Part shown: positions 1 through 5,754 of the stretch, one piece after another | How positions within the stretch are numbered: position 1 is the first letter of the stretch | How the letters are laid out: each line of letters begins with the position of its first letter | Source of the DNA: UBA3839 sp902776985 | GTDB taxonomy: Bacteria; Bacteroidota; Bacteroidia; Bacteroidales; Bacteroidaceae | Direction: 5' to 3' | NCBI GenBank assembly: GCA_902776985.1 | Contig: CACYSD010000030.1 | Coordinates: 1 to 24,099, forward strand | DNA length: 24,099 nucleotides | Notes under the pieces: generated by a model | What the model was told of the DNA's origin: nothing | Databases searched by the model: none | Seen by the model: only the letters and a program-made list of their open reading frames with translations | Program-made: the position numbers and the translations under genes

Positions 1-238
1 ACACTGTGATGTCTTCATCCGTGAGTACGGCAGCCGGCAGGTACCACAAATGCCCAATGGCCAGGACGGCGAAGAACGCTGCCGTCCACCGTCTGAGCCG
101 CACGGGCGACTTCACCTCAGGCGCAATGGCGTTGGCCCGCCGCAGCAACAGGTAGAGGCAAGCCCCCGCCGCCGTCGCCATTCCCACGCCGTAGAGCATG
201 ACCAATAATATTATATCGAGAGAAATCTGTCCGAACAT
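1..238 (-). CDS. membrane protein, N-terminal fragment (gene runs off the window)
   Basis: Reading the minus strand from an ATG at 238-236 gives 79 open codons with no stop before the window edge. The protein begins MFGQISLDIILLVMLYGVG and shows two hydrophobic helices, roughly residues 6-32 and 52-72, joined by a basic stretch (LLLRRANA...VRLRRW). This is the pattern of a polytopic inner-membrane protein. Multi-helix N-termini of this kind are found on some Bacteroidetes membrane-anchored transcription regulators, but the diagnostic C-terminal domain lies outside the window, so no function is assigned. The base composition is clearly more GC-rich than the AT-rich gap upstream. A weak promoter-like TACCTTTA lies on the minus strand at 282-275, and the 22-bp dyad array at 425-540 lies further upstream of this start. 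Confidence 0.6.
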   Translation of the reverse strand, partial: MFGQISLDIILLVMLYGVGMATAAGACLYLLLRRANAIAPEVKSPVRLRRWTAAFFAVLAIGHLWYLPAAVLTDEDITV

Positions 239-629
239 TCGCGTATCTGAATCAATATTGTTACAAAAACGCTGTAAAGGTACGGAAAATTTTCCACTCT
301 TATCACATTCCTTATGTATTTTTCCAATTACTTAAGAATCCAGTGAAACGCTCAAAATGTCAGGAAAGTACTCTATGTTCATTGCCTTTGAGTACCTTTT
401 CAACATCAGATTCTCGATAGAGAATTGATGGTTAAGTATCAATTATTTGATGGTTAAGTATCAATTATTTGATGGTTAGACATAAAAAATTTGATGTCGT
501 GACATCAAAAGTTTGATGGAACGAAAAATTTTTTCATCAAAATTTATCGCTGATAATCAATAGTTTATAAATAGCAGTGTTTTAGCACTAAGTGGGGAGC
601 AGAGGAGAAATCCTTGATATTCTTACATA
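239..629. other. AT-rich intergenic region with operator-like array
   Basis: There is no convincing gene in these 391 bp. The region holds the possible promoter of the leftward membrane gene and the 22-bp periodic dyad array (425-540), and then runs to the 3' end of the flavoprotein gene. A short hairpin (AGTG...CACT, near 583-594) lies just past that gene's stop and lacks a good U-tract. Confidence 0.6.
425..540. repeat. 22-bp periodic array of TTGAT-N8-ATCAA dyads
   Basis: TTGATG begins at exactly 425, 447, 469, 491 and 513, and its inverted form CATCAA begins at 535, so the period is 22 bp throughout. Units 1 and 2 (425-446, 447-468) are identical. Within units 1, 2 and 4 the motif forms a dyad TTGAT-N8-ATCAA; unit 4 is extended to TTTGATGTC-GT-GACATCAAA (490-509). 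Unit 3 is a four-out-of-five match in its right arm, and unit 5 keeps only the left arm. About two helical turns per unit would put all sites on one face of the DNA. This looks like a cluster of sites for a dimeric regulator. The nearest start codon that could be controlled is that of the leftward membrane gene at 238. Confidence 0.75.
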
Positions 630-1253
630 TCAGCGGATGAAGTTGGTGCGGAGCGGTGGTTCGGGAACAGGATGTGGATTGGAATCGGCATCGAGACCGC
701 GGAGCATCCAAGCCATGTTGTGAGCGAGGGTGCGCATGGTCTGCATACCTTCTTCGTCCTGCGCTGCCTGACCTGGTGTCTGACCATAAACCATATTCCA
801 ATACTGCGAAGCTACGATTGGCATATTGAGGATTGTAAAATACTTGTTCAGACGGTCGAAGGAAGCTGTTGCTCCACCACGACGGCAGACAACCACGCTG
901 GCAGCGGGCTTGAACTGCATAAACCGACCGAGTGAATAGCACACACGATCCATCAGGGCACAGAGCGAACCGTTGGGACCACCATAATATACCGGTGAAC
1001 CTATGACAAAGCCGTCCACACCGTCACGCATTGCCTGACTTATCTGGTCGTAAACAGAATCATTGTATGTGCAGCGTCCGTTGCGTCCGCACCATCCGCA
1101 GGCTATGCAGCCTTGCATGGCACGTTTGCCCAAATCCACAATTATAGTCTCTACGCCCTCTTCGTTGAGTGTCTTTGCCACTTCCTGCAACGCCAGCTTG
1201 GTGTTGCCGTTCTCACGAGGACTGCCATTGATTAACAAAACTCTTTTACTCAT
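630..1253 (-). CDS. flavodoxin-fold NAD(P)H-dependent FMN reductase, iron-sulfur-flavoprotein-like
   Basis: This 207-residue protein starts MSKRVLLINGSPRENGNT, the FMN phosphate-binding loop (GSPRxxGNT) typical of NADPH-dependent FMN reductases and iron-sulfur flavoproteins. Residues 49-61 carry Cys49, Cys52, Cys55 and Cys61 (C-x2-C-x2-C-x5-C), the compact cysteine motif that binds a 4Fe-4S cluster in the iron-sulfur flavoprotein family. GSPVYYGGPNG (about 85-95) is the second flavin-contacting loop. Related proteins act as cytosolic electron-transfer or quinone/nitro reductases; the physiological partner cannot be read from sequence. The gene stands alone, divergent from leuA, with a TATTTTTG promoter element at 1335-1328. 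The ATG at 1253 is chosen because the conserved beta-strand follows at once. Confidence 0.85.
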   Translation of the reverse strand: MSKRVLLINGSPRENGNTKLALQEVAKTLNEEGVETIIVDLGKRAMQGCIACGWCGRNGRCTYNDSVYDQISQAMRDGVDGFVIGSPVYYGGPNGSLCALMDRVCYSLGRFMQFKPAASVVVCRRGGATASFDRLNKYFTILNMPIVASQYWNMVYGQTPGQAAQDEEGMQTMRTLAHNMAWMLRGLDADSNPHPVPEPPLRTNFIR

Positions 1254-1327
1254 GATTATTTACTATTGAAACATCGCACTGCGTGCTATGATTAAAATGA
1301 TTATTATGATTTCATTGTTATTGATTG

Positions 1328-1335
1328 CAAAAATA
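1328..1335 (-). promoter_or_regulatory. -7 element of the flavoprotein gene
   Basis: On the minus strand this reads TATTTTTG, a full match to the Bacteroidetes -7 consensus TAnnTTTG, 75 bp upstream of the start codon. The -33 region is weak (only a TTTC-like match at the expected distance). Confidence 0.5.
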
Positions 1336-1449
1336 AACAAAAAAGTTGAAAAGTGAAAGAGATTGTAAGGAAGAATGATGAATTTATTTAAGATTTGTAT
1401 CAAAATGCATCAAATTGTAAGTAATACAGAGGGAAAAACATAGAATAAT

Positions 1450-1480
1450 TTTGTTAGTCGGGCAAAAATGTATAAATTTG
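1450..1480 (+). promoter_or_regulatory. promoter of the leucine operon
   Basis: TTTG (1450-1453) and TAAATTTG (1473-1480) are separated by 19 bp, an exact match to the Bacteroidetes sigma-ABfr promoter (TTTG-N19-TAnnTTTG). Transcription should start near 1487, leaving a leader of only about 35 nt before the leuA start. That is too short for a leucine leader-peptide attenuator. Confidence 0.75.
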
Positions 1481-1488
1481 CAGCTTAA

Positions 1489-1512
1489 TAGCGTTTTTCG
1501 TAGCGTTTTTCA
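1489..1512 (+). repeat. two 12-bp tandem repeats in the leuA leader
   Basis: TAGCGTTTTTCG is followed at once by TAGCGTTTTTCA, so the leader between the predicted transcription start and the leuA start codon is mostly this duplication. It could be a regulator site or a neutral duplication. Confidence 0.6.
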
Positions 1513-1521
1513 AACTTGATT

Positions 1522-3015
1522 ATGGACAAATTATATATTTTTGACACAACACTTCGCGACGGTGAGCAGGTACCAGGCTGCCAGCTCAACACAGTGGAGA
1601 AGATACAGGTTGCCAAGCAACTGGAATTGCTCGGCGTTGACGTGATTGAGGCTGGATTCCCTATTTCCAGTCCTGGAGACTTCAACAGTGTGATAGAGAT
1701 ATCAAAGGCTGTGACTTGGCCAACTATCTGCGCCCTTACACGTGCCGTAGAGAAAGATATCGACGTGGCTGTTGAAGCCCTGAAATATGCTAAGCACAAG
1801 CGTATTCACACTGGTATCGGAACCAGTGACTCTCACATTAAATATAAATTCAATTCCAACCGTGAGGAAATCATCGAACGTGCTGTTCGTGCAGTGAAGT
1901 ACGCCCGCCGTTTTGTGGACGATGTGGAATTCTACGCTGAAGACGCTGGTCGCACAGAGAACGAATATCTTGCACGTGTGGTTGAAGCTGTCATCAAGGC
2001 TGGTGCTACGGTTGTCAATATCCCTGACACCACAGGTTACTGTCTGCCCGACGAATACGGAGCAAAAATCAAATATCTCTGTGACCACGTAGCAGGCATT
2101 GAGAACGCCATTATCTCTACCCACTGCCACAACGACCTCGGTATGGCTACTGCCAACACAATGAGCGGTGTGCTCAACGGTGCTCGTCAGGTGGAGGTAA
2201 CAGTCAACGGTATCGGTGAGCGTGCCGGAAACACCTCGCTTGAGGAAGTGGCAATGATTCTGAAGTGCCACAAAGGTATTGGCATCGAGACCAATATCAA
2301 CACTACAAAGATATATCCTACAAGCCGCATGATTTCAAGTCTGATGAACATGCCGGTTCAGCCAAACAAGGCGATTGTAGGCAAGAATGCTTTTGCACAC
2401 TCCAGCGGTATCCACCAGGACGGTGTGCTCAAGAACGTGCAGACATACGAAATCATGGACCCTCACGATGTGGGAATCGACGACAACGCTATCGTGCTGA
2501 CAGCCCGCAGCGGACGTGCCGCACTGAAGAGCCGTCTGCACATCCTCGGTGTGGATCTCACTCAGGAGAAGCTCGACGCTGTTTACGAACAATTCCTGCG
2601 CCTTGCCGACAAGAAGAAGGACATCAACGATGATGACATCCTCGTTCTTGCTGGTGCAGACCGCACTCAGAACCACCGCATCAAGATGGATTATCTGCAA
2701 GTGACAAGCGGTGTGGGTGTACAGTCTGTTGCAAGTCTCGGTCTGAATATCGCAGGCGAGAAATTCGAGGCGTGTGCAAGCGGAAACGGTCCTGTTGATG
2801 CTGCCATAAAGGCCTTGAAGAAGATTGTAAACCGTCAGATGACCTTGAAAGAATTCACCATCCAGGCTATTTCCAAGGGAAGCGACGACATGGGTAAGGT
2901 TCACATGCAGGTGGAATACGACGGACACATGTACTATGGTTTCGGTGCCAACACCGACATCATCGCCGCCTCCGTCGAAGCTTATATAGATTGTATTAAT
3001 AAATTTAAAATATAG
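1522..3015 (+). CDS. leuA: 2-isopropylmalate synthase
   Basis: This 497-residue enzyme condenses acetyl-CoA with 2-oxoisovalerate to give 2-isopropylmalate, the first committed step of leucine synthesis. The TIM-barrel domain opens with FDTTLRDGEQVPG (residues 7-19), which holds the conserved Arg-Asp of the family. Metal ligands are in THCHNDLG (His201, His203, with Asn204-Asp205 following), and GIGERAGNTSLEEV follows. The C-terminal third is the regulatory LeuA-dimer domain (about 365-497), where leucine feedback acts. I start at the ATG at 1522 (MDKLYIFDTTLRDGEQ) rather than the in-frame TTG six bases upstream, because homologues begin just ahead of the DTTLRDGEQ strand. It is first in the operon behind a strong promoter. 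The stop is followed only 7 bp later by a palindromic element. Confidence 0.95.
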   Translation: MDKLYIFDTTLRDGEQVPGCQLNTVEKIQVAKQLELLGVDVIEAGFPISSPGDFNSVIEISKAVTWPTICALTRAVEKDIDVAVEALKYAKHKRIHTGIGTSDSHIKYKFNSNREEIIERAVRAVKYARRFVDDVEFYAEDAGRTENEYLARVVEAVIKAGATVVNIPDTTGYCLPDEYGAKIKYLCDHVAGIENAIISTHCHNDLGMATANTMSGVLNGARQVEVTVNGIGERAGNTSLEEVAMILKCHKGIGIETNINTTKIYPTSRMISSLMNMPVQPNKAIVGKNAFAHSSGIHQDGVLKNVQTYEIMDPHDVGIDDNAIVLTARSGRAALKSRLHILGVDLTQEKLDAVYEQFLRLADKKKDINDDDILVLAGADRTQNHRIKMDYLQVTSGVGVQSVASLGLNIAGEKFEACASGNGPVDAAIKALKKIVNRQMTLKEFTIQAISKGSDDMGKVHMQVEYDGHMYYGFGANTDIIAASVEAYIDCINKFKI

Positions 3016-3022
3016 AAAGAAA

Positions 3023-3055
3023 GACCCCTCCCCGACCCTCCCCAAGGGGAGGGAG
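3023..3055 (+). repeat. palindromic element copy 1, upstream of the DUF559 gene
   Basis: This is a C-rich to G-rich element with a perfect hairpin CCCTCCCC-AA-GGGGAGGG (3036-3053), preceded by GACCCCTCCCCGA. It begins 7 bp after the leuA stop. Its reverse complement recurs at 3471-3503 with one mismatch over 33 bp, so the pair forms inverted repeats around the DUF559 gene. Confidence 0.9.
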
Positions 3056-3069
3056 TAGTTACTAAATGG

Positions 3070-3435
3070 ATGAAAGATTACCAAACGGCATTTCCTGACA
3101 GATATGAGCTACTCAAAGCATTTGCTCATGAAAACAGGCAGAATGCCACTTTGGCAGAGCAGGTTCTCTGGGAACATATTAGAAAGAAACAATTAGGTGT
3201 TCAATTCACGAGGCAACATATAATAGGGGATTATATAGCAGATTTCATGGCTCCAGACATCAGGCTGATTGTAGAAGTTGATGGTGGATACCATGCAGAA
3301 AGAGAACAAGCAGAAGATGATGTAATTCGTACACTCAATTTGAACGCAATGGGGTTCAATGTTATTCGGTTTTACAAACGAAGATGTAATGTACGATATC
3401 GAAAATGTAGTAGAAGTATTAAAAAAATATATTAA
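3070..3435 (+). CDS. DUF559 endonuclease-domain protein, C-terminus frameshifted
   Basis: This 121-residue cytosolic protein belongs to the DUF559 family, small Vsr-like PD-(D/E)XK nuclease folds. It starts MKDYQTAFPDRYELLKAFAH. The family core is clear: an N-terminal helix with LAEQVLWEHIRKKQLG, then FTRQHIIGDYIADF, then LIVEVDGGYH with the acidic and His active-site-like residues (about 73-82), then GFNVIRF (about 95-101). Directly after RF the frame goes wrong. Dropping one T from the T-run at 3370-3373 restores TNEDVMYDIENVVEVLKKY, a normal family ending, with a stop at 3446-3448 that overlaps the leuC start. So the last 20 or so residues are scrambled by a one-base insertion or a sequencing error, while the nuclease core is intact. 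Inverted palindromic elements flank the gene, which is unusual inside a leucine operon. Confidence 0.85.
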   Translation: MKDYQTAFPDRYELLKAFAHENRQNATLAEQVLWEHIRKKQLGVQFTRQHIIGDYIADFMAPDIRLIVEVDGGYHAEREQAEDDVIRTLNLNAMGFNVIRFYKRRCNVRYRKCSRSIKKIY

Positions 3436-3440
3436 CGATT

Positions 3441-4895
3441 ATGTTTGAAAATCAAGGTTCAAATACAAACACTCCCTCCCCTTGGGGAGGGCCGGGGAGG
3501 GGTCTGACCCTCTTCGATAAAATTTGGGATTCGCATGTTGTGCAGAATGTTCCTGATGGTCCCACCCAATTGTACATAGACCGTCTGTACTGCCACGAAG
3601 TTACAAGTCCTCAGGCTTTTGAAGGTATGCGCCAGCGTGGTCTCAAATGTCTGCGTCCAGACCAGATTGTATGTATGCCCGACCACAATACTCCTACTCA
3701 TGATCAGGATAAACCGATAGAAGACCCCGTGAGCAAGACTCAGGTGGACACACTTGCCAAGAACGCTGCAGAGTTCGGTCTCACACACTTCGGAATGATG
3801 GACAAGCGCAATGGTATCATCCACGTGGTTGGTCCTGAACGCGGTCTTTCTCTCCCTGGCATGACTATCGTCTGCGGTGACTCCCACACCTCCACTCACG
3901 GAGCAATGGGTGCGGTAGCATTCGGTATCGGTACCAGCGAAGTGGAGATGGTTCTCGCTTCTCAGTGCATCCTCCAGCAGAAACCAAAGTCCATGCGTAT
4001 CAACGTGGAAGGACAGCTCGGATGGGGTGTGACAGCAAAGGACATCGCACTCTACCTCATGTCTAAACTCACTACCAGCGGTGCTACAGGTTACTTCGTG
4101 GAATATGCAGGAAGTGCTGTGAAGAGCCTCAGCATGGAAGGACGTCTCACACTCTGTAACCTCAGTATCGAGATGGGTGCACGAGGCGGATTCATCGCTC
4201 CCGACGAAACCACATTCGCTTACATCAAGGGACGCGAAAACGCTCCAAAGGGCGAAGACTGGGACAAGGCTCTCGAATACTGGAAGACTCTCAAGAGCGA
4301 TGACGACGCTGTATTTGACAAGGAACTCACCTTCCGTGCCGAAGACATAGAACCTATGGTTACTTATGGAACCAACCCAGGTATGGGCATGGGCATCACA
4401 CAGACAATTCCTACTCTCGACACAATTGACGAAGCTGGTCAGGCATCCTTTAAGAAGTCGCTCGACTACATGGGATTCCAGCCAGGCGAGAAGCTTTTGG
4501 GCAAGAAGATAGACTTTGTATTCCTCGGTGCCTGCACCAACGGACGTATCGAAGACTTCCGCGCCTTCGCATCTCTGGTCAAAGGTCACAAGAAAGCAGA
4601 AGACGTGACTGCATGGCTTGTTCCCGGTTCATGGATGGTTAGTCAGCAAATCCACGAAGAAGGCATTGACAAGGTGCTCGAAGCTGCAGGATTTGCAATA
4701 CGTCAGCCAGGCTGTTCTGCATGTCTCGCCATGAACGACGACAAGATTCCTGCAGGCAAGCTCTCTGTATCGACATCAAACCGCAACTTTGAAGGACGTC
4801 AGGGACCAGGTGCACGTACCATCCTCGCAAGTCCGCTCGTAGCAGCGGCTGCCGCAATCACAGGCAAGGTGACAGACCCTCGTGAATTGATGTAA
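3441..4895 (+). CDS. leuC: 3-isopropylmalate dehydratase large subunit
   Basis: LeuC and LeuD isomerise 2-isopropylmalate to 3-isopropylmalate in the cytosol using a 4Fe-4S cluster. The cluster ligands are visible: Cys365 in FLGACTNGR, and Cys425 and Cys428 in GCSACLAM. Other family landmarks are CMPDHNTPT and VCGDSHTSTHGA. The protein has 484 residues against 466 in E. coli, and all three cysteines are shifted by exactly 18 relative to the E. coli positions (347, 407, 410). The extra residues are at the N-terminus: ordinary LeuC starts a few residues before LFDKIWD, whereas here MFENQGSNTN, then an element-derived TPSPWGGPGRG, come first. The start at 3441 is the only ATG in frame before the conserved LFDKIW. 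It would overlap the stop of a frame-corrected DUF559 gene, hinting at translational coupling. Confidence 0.95.
   Translation: MFENQGSNTNTPSPWGGPGRGLTLFDKIWDSHVVQNVPDGPTQLYIDRLYCHEVTSPQAFEGMRQRGLKCLRPDQIVCMPDHNTPTHDQDKPIEDPVSKTQVDTLAKNAAEFGLTHFGMMDKRNGIIHVVGPERGLSLPGMTIVCGDSHTSTHGAMGAVAFGIGTSEVEMVLASQCILQQKPKSMRINVEGQLGWGVTAKDIALYLMSKLTTSGATGYFVEYAGSAVKSLSMEGRLTLCNLSIEMGARGGFIAPDETTFAYIKGRENAPKGEDWDKALEYWKTLKSDDDAVFDKELTFRAEDIEPMVTYGTNPGMGMGITQTIPTLDTIDEAGQASFKKSLDYMGFQPGEKLLGKKIDFVFLGACTNGRIEDFRAFASLVKGHKKAEDVTAWLVPGSWMVSQQIHEEGIDKVLEAAGFAIRQPGCSACLAMNDDKIPAGKLSVSTSNRNFEGRQGPGARTILASPLVAAAAAITGKVTDPRELM
3471..3503 (+). repeat. palindromic element copy 2, inside the leuC reading frame
   Basis: This is the reverse complement of copy 1 with one mismatch in 33 bp. 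The hairpin is CCCTCCCC-TT-GGGGAGGG, followed by CCGGGGAGGGGTC. It is translated as codons 11-21 of leuC (TPSPWGGPGRG), with ACT as a codon, the same phase as copies 4 and 5. Four G-runs on the coding strand also make it a potential quadruplex. Confidence 0.9.
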
Positions 4896-4963
4896 TAATC
4901 GACGACCGAGGGTTGACAAACAAAAAAATGTTTTTTTAGGTCAAATAAAAGGTAAAAAGAAAA

Positions 4964-5074
4964 ATGATCAAGGCAAAAAAGAGCAAAATGTCACAACTCA
5001 CTGAGAATCTTGAAATTATCCTTCTATTTCTCATACTTGCAGCATGGACCTTTTTTGGTTTTATAAACAGATAA
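4964..5074 (+). CDS. 36-residue single-helix membrane microprotein between leuC and leuD
   Basis: A small open frame starts at ATG 4964 (MIKAKKSKMSQLTENLE...) and ends at TAA 5072-5074, 7 bp before the leuD start. The sequence has a basic N-terminus, a short polar stretch, then about 19 hydrophobic residues (IILLFLILAAWTFFGFI) ending in NR. This is the layout of a single-pass inner-membrane peptide. An alternative start at ATG 4988 gives 28 residues. It fills most of the 186-bp gap between two genes whose products form one enzyme and which are usually adjacent. I do not recognise the family; the evidence is the frame, the tight spacing to leuD and the clean amphipathic design. It could be a chance frame, but long hydrophobic runs flanked by charges are not common by chance. 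Confidence 0.5.
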   Translation: MIKAKKSKMSQLTENLEIILLFLILAAWTFFGFINR

Positions 5075-5081
5075 CCAGAAA

Positions 5082-5693
5082 ATGAAACAAAAATTCGATA
5101 TCATCCAATCCACATGCATTCCCCTTCCGCTGGAGAATGTGGATACAGACCAAATCATACCAGCCCGTTTCCTGAAAGCCACTACTCGCGATGAGCGCTT
5201 CTTCGGCGACAACCTCTTCCGCGACTGGCGTTTCGATAAGGAAAACAATCCTAAGGCTGAGTTCGTATTCAACCAGAAAGACTTCAGTGAAGCTCCACGT
5301 GAAGGCGTTCACCAGATTCTCGTTGCCGGCAAGAACTTCGGAAGCGGCAGCAGCCGTGAACACGCAGCATGGGCAATCGCCGGCTACGGATTCCGCGTAG
5401 TGATTTCGTCGTTCTTCGCAGATATTCACAAGAACAACGAACTCAACAACTTCGTGCTGCCTGTAGTGGTAAGCGGGGAATTCCTTGCTGAACTCTTCGC
5501 AAGCATCAAGGCAAATCCAAATACCGAAGTACGTGTGGATGTTCCTAACCAGACAGTGACAAACCTTGCCACAAACCGCAGTGAGCATTTCGACATCAAC
5601 GGCTACAAGAAATACTGCCTGATGAATGCTCTCGACGACATTGACTTCCTGTTGGAAAACAAGGATAAGATTGAAGCATACGAAAAGAAGTAG
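5082..5693 (+). CDS. leuD: 3-isopropylmalate dehydratase small subunit
   Basis: This 203-residue partner of LeuC carries the swivelling aconitase domain that closes over the active site. The length matches the family (E. coli LeuD has 201). Diagnostic motifs are LENVDTDQIIPARFLK near the N-terminus and GKNFGSGSSREHAAWAI at about residues 85-101, which binds the substrate carboxylate. The ATG at 5082 gives MKQKFDIIQSTCIPLPLENVDTD, the expected distance to the first motif. It follows the membrane microprotein by 7 bp and is clearly in the same transcript as leuC. The TAG stop is immediately followed by palindromic element copy 3, whose first base is the last base of the stop codon. Confidence 0.95.
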   Translation: MKQKFDIIQSTCIPLPLENVDTDQIIPARFLKATTRDERFFGDNLFRDWRFDKENNPKAEFVFNQKDFSEAPREGVHQILVAGKNFGSGSSREHAAWAIAGYGFRVVISSFFADIHKNNELNNFVLPVVVSGEFLAELFASIKANPNTEVRVDVPNQTVTNLATNRSEHFDINGYKKYCLMNALDDIDFLLENKDKIEAYEKK

Positions 5694-5728
5694 ACCCTAC
5701 CCTCCCTATTAAGGAGGGAAATAGTCAC
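5693..5728 (+). repeat. palindromic element copy 3, directly after the leuD stop
   Basis: GACCCTACCCTCCC...GGAGGG followed by AAATAGTCACT has the same orientation and layout as copy 1 (GACCC, C-run, hairpin, then AGTnnTnACT). The stem is CCCTCC (5700-5705) / GGAGGG (5713-5718). It is more diverged than copies 1 and 2. Together with copy 4 it forms a second inverted pair across a gene boundary. Confidence 0.8.
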
Positions 5729-5754
5729 TCTCCATCCGGAACAAAGCATTATTA

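Larger units (their letters stand above)
3023..3503 (+). mobile_element. candidate mobile unit: DUF559 nuclease gene between inverted palindromic elements
   Basis: A 481-bp block made of element copy 1 (3023-3055), a DUF559 PD-(D/E)XK-like nuclease gene, and element copy 2 in inverse orientation (3471-3503). It separates leuA from leuC, and its right end runs into the leuC reading frame. The layout is like a minimal insertion unit, or like a REP/RAYT-type domesticated repeat system, but no transposase and no target-site duplication was found. Mobility is inferred only from the inverted ends and from further copies of the same element nearby. Confidence 0.4.

Noticed and set aside
425..540. 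CRISPR array or plasmid-type iterons
   Set aside because: The 22-bp units are contiguous with no unique spacers, and no cas or replication initiator gene is present. An operator array fits better.
1489..1521. Leucine leader peptide / attenuator
   Set aside because: Only about 35 nt lie between the predicted transcription start and the leuA ATG, with no Leu-rich frame and no terminator hairpin.
3036..3053. Element copy 1 hairpin as an ordinary terminator of leuA
   Set aside because: The stem is strong but no U-tract follows on the plus strand, and downstream leuC/leuD must be transcribed.
3459..4589. Long antisense frame of 376 codons opposite leuC
   Set aside because: It is a shadow of the biased codon use in leuC. 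The translation is rich in His, Cys and Glu with no known motif, and leuC is certain.
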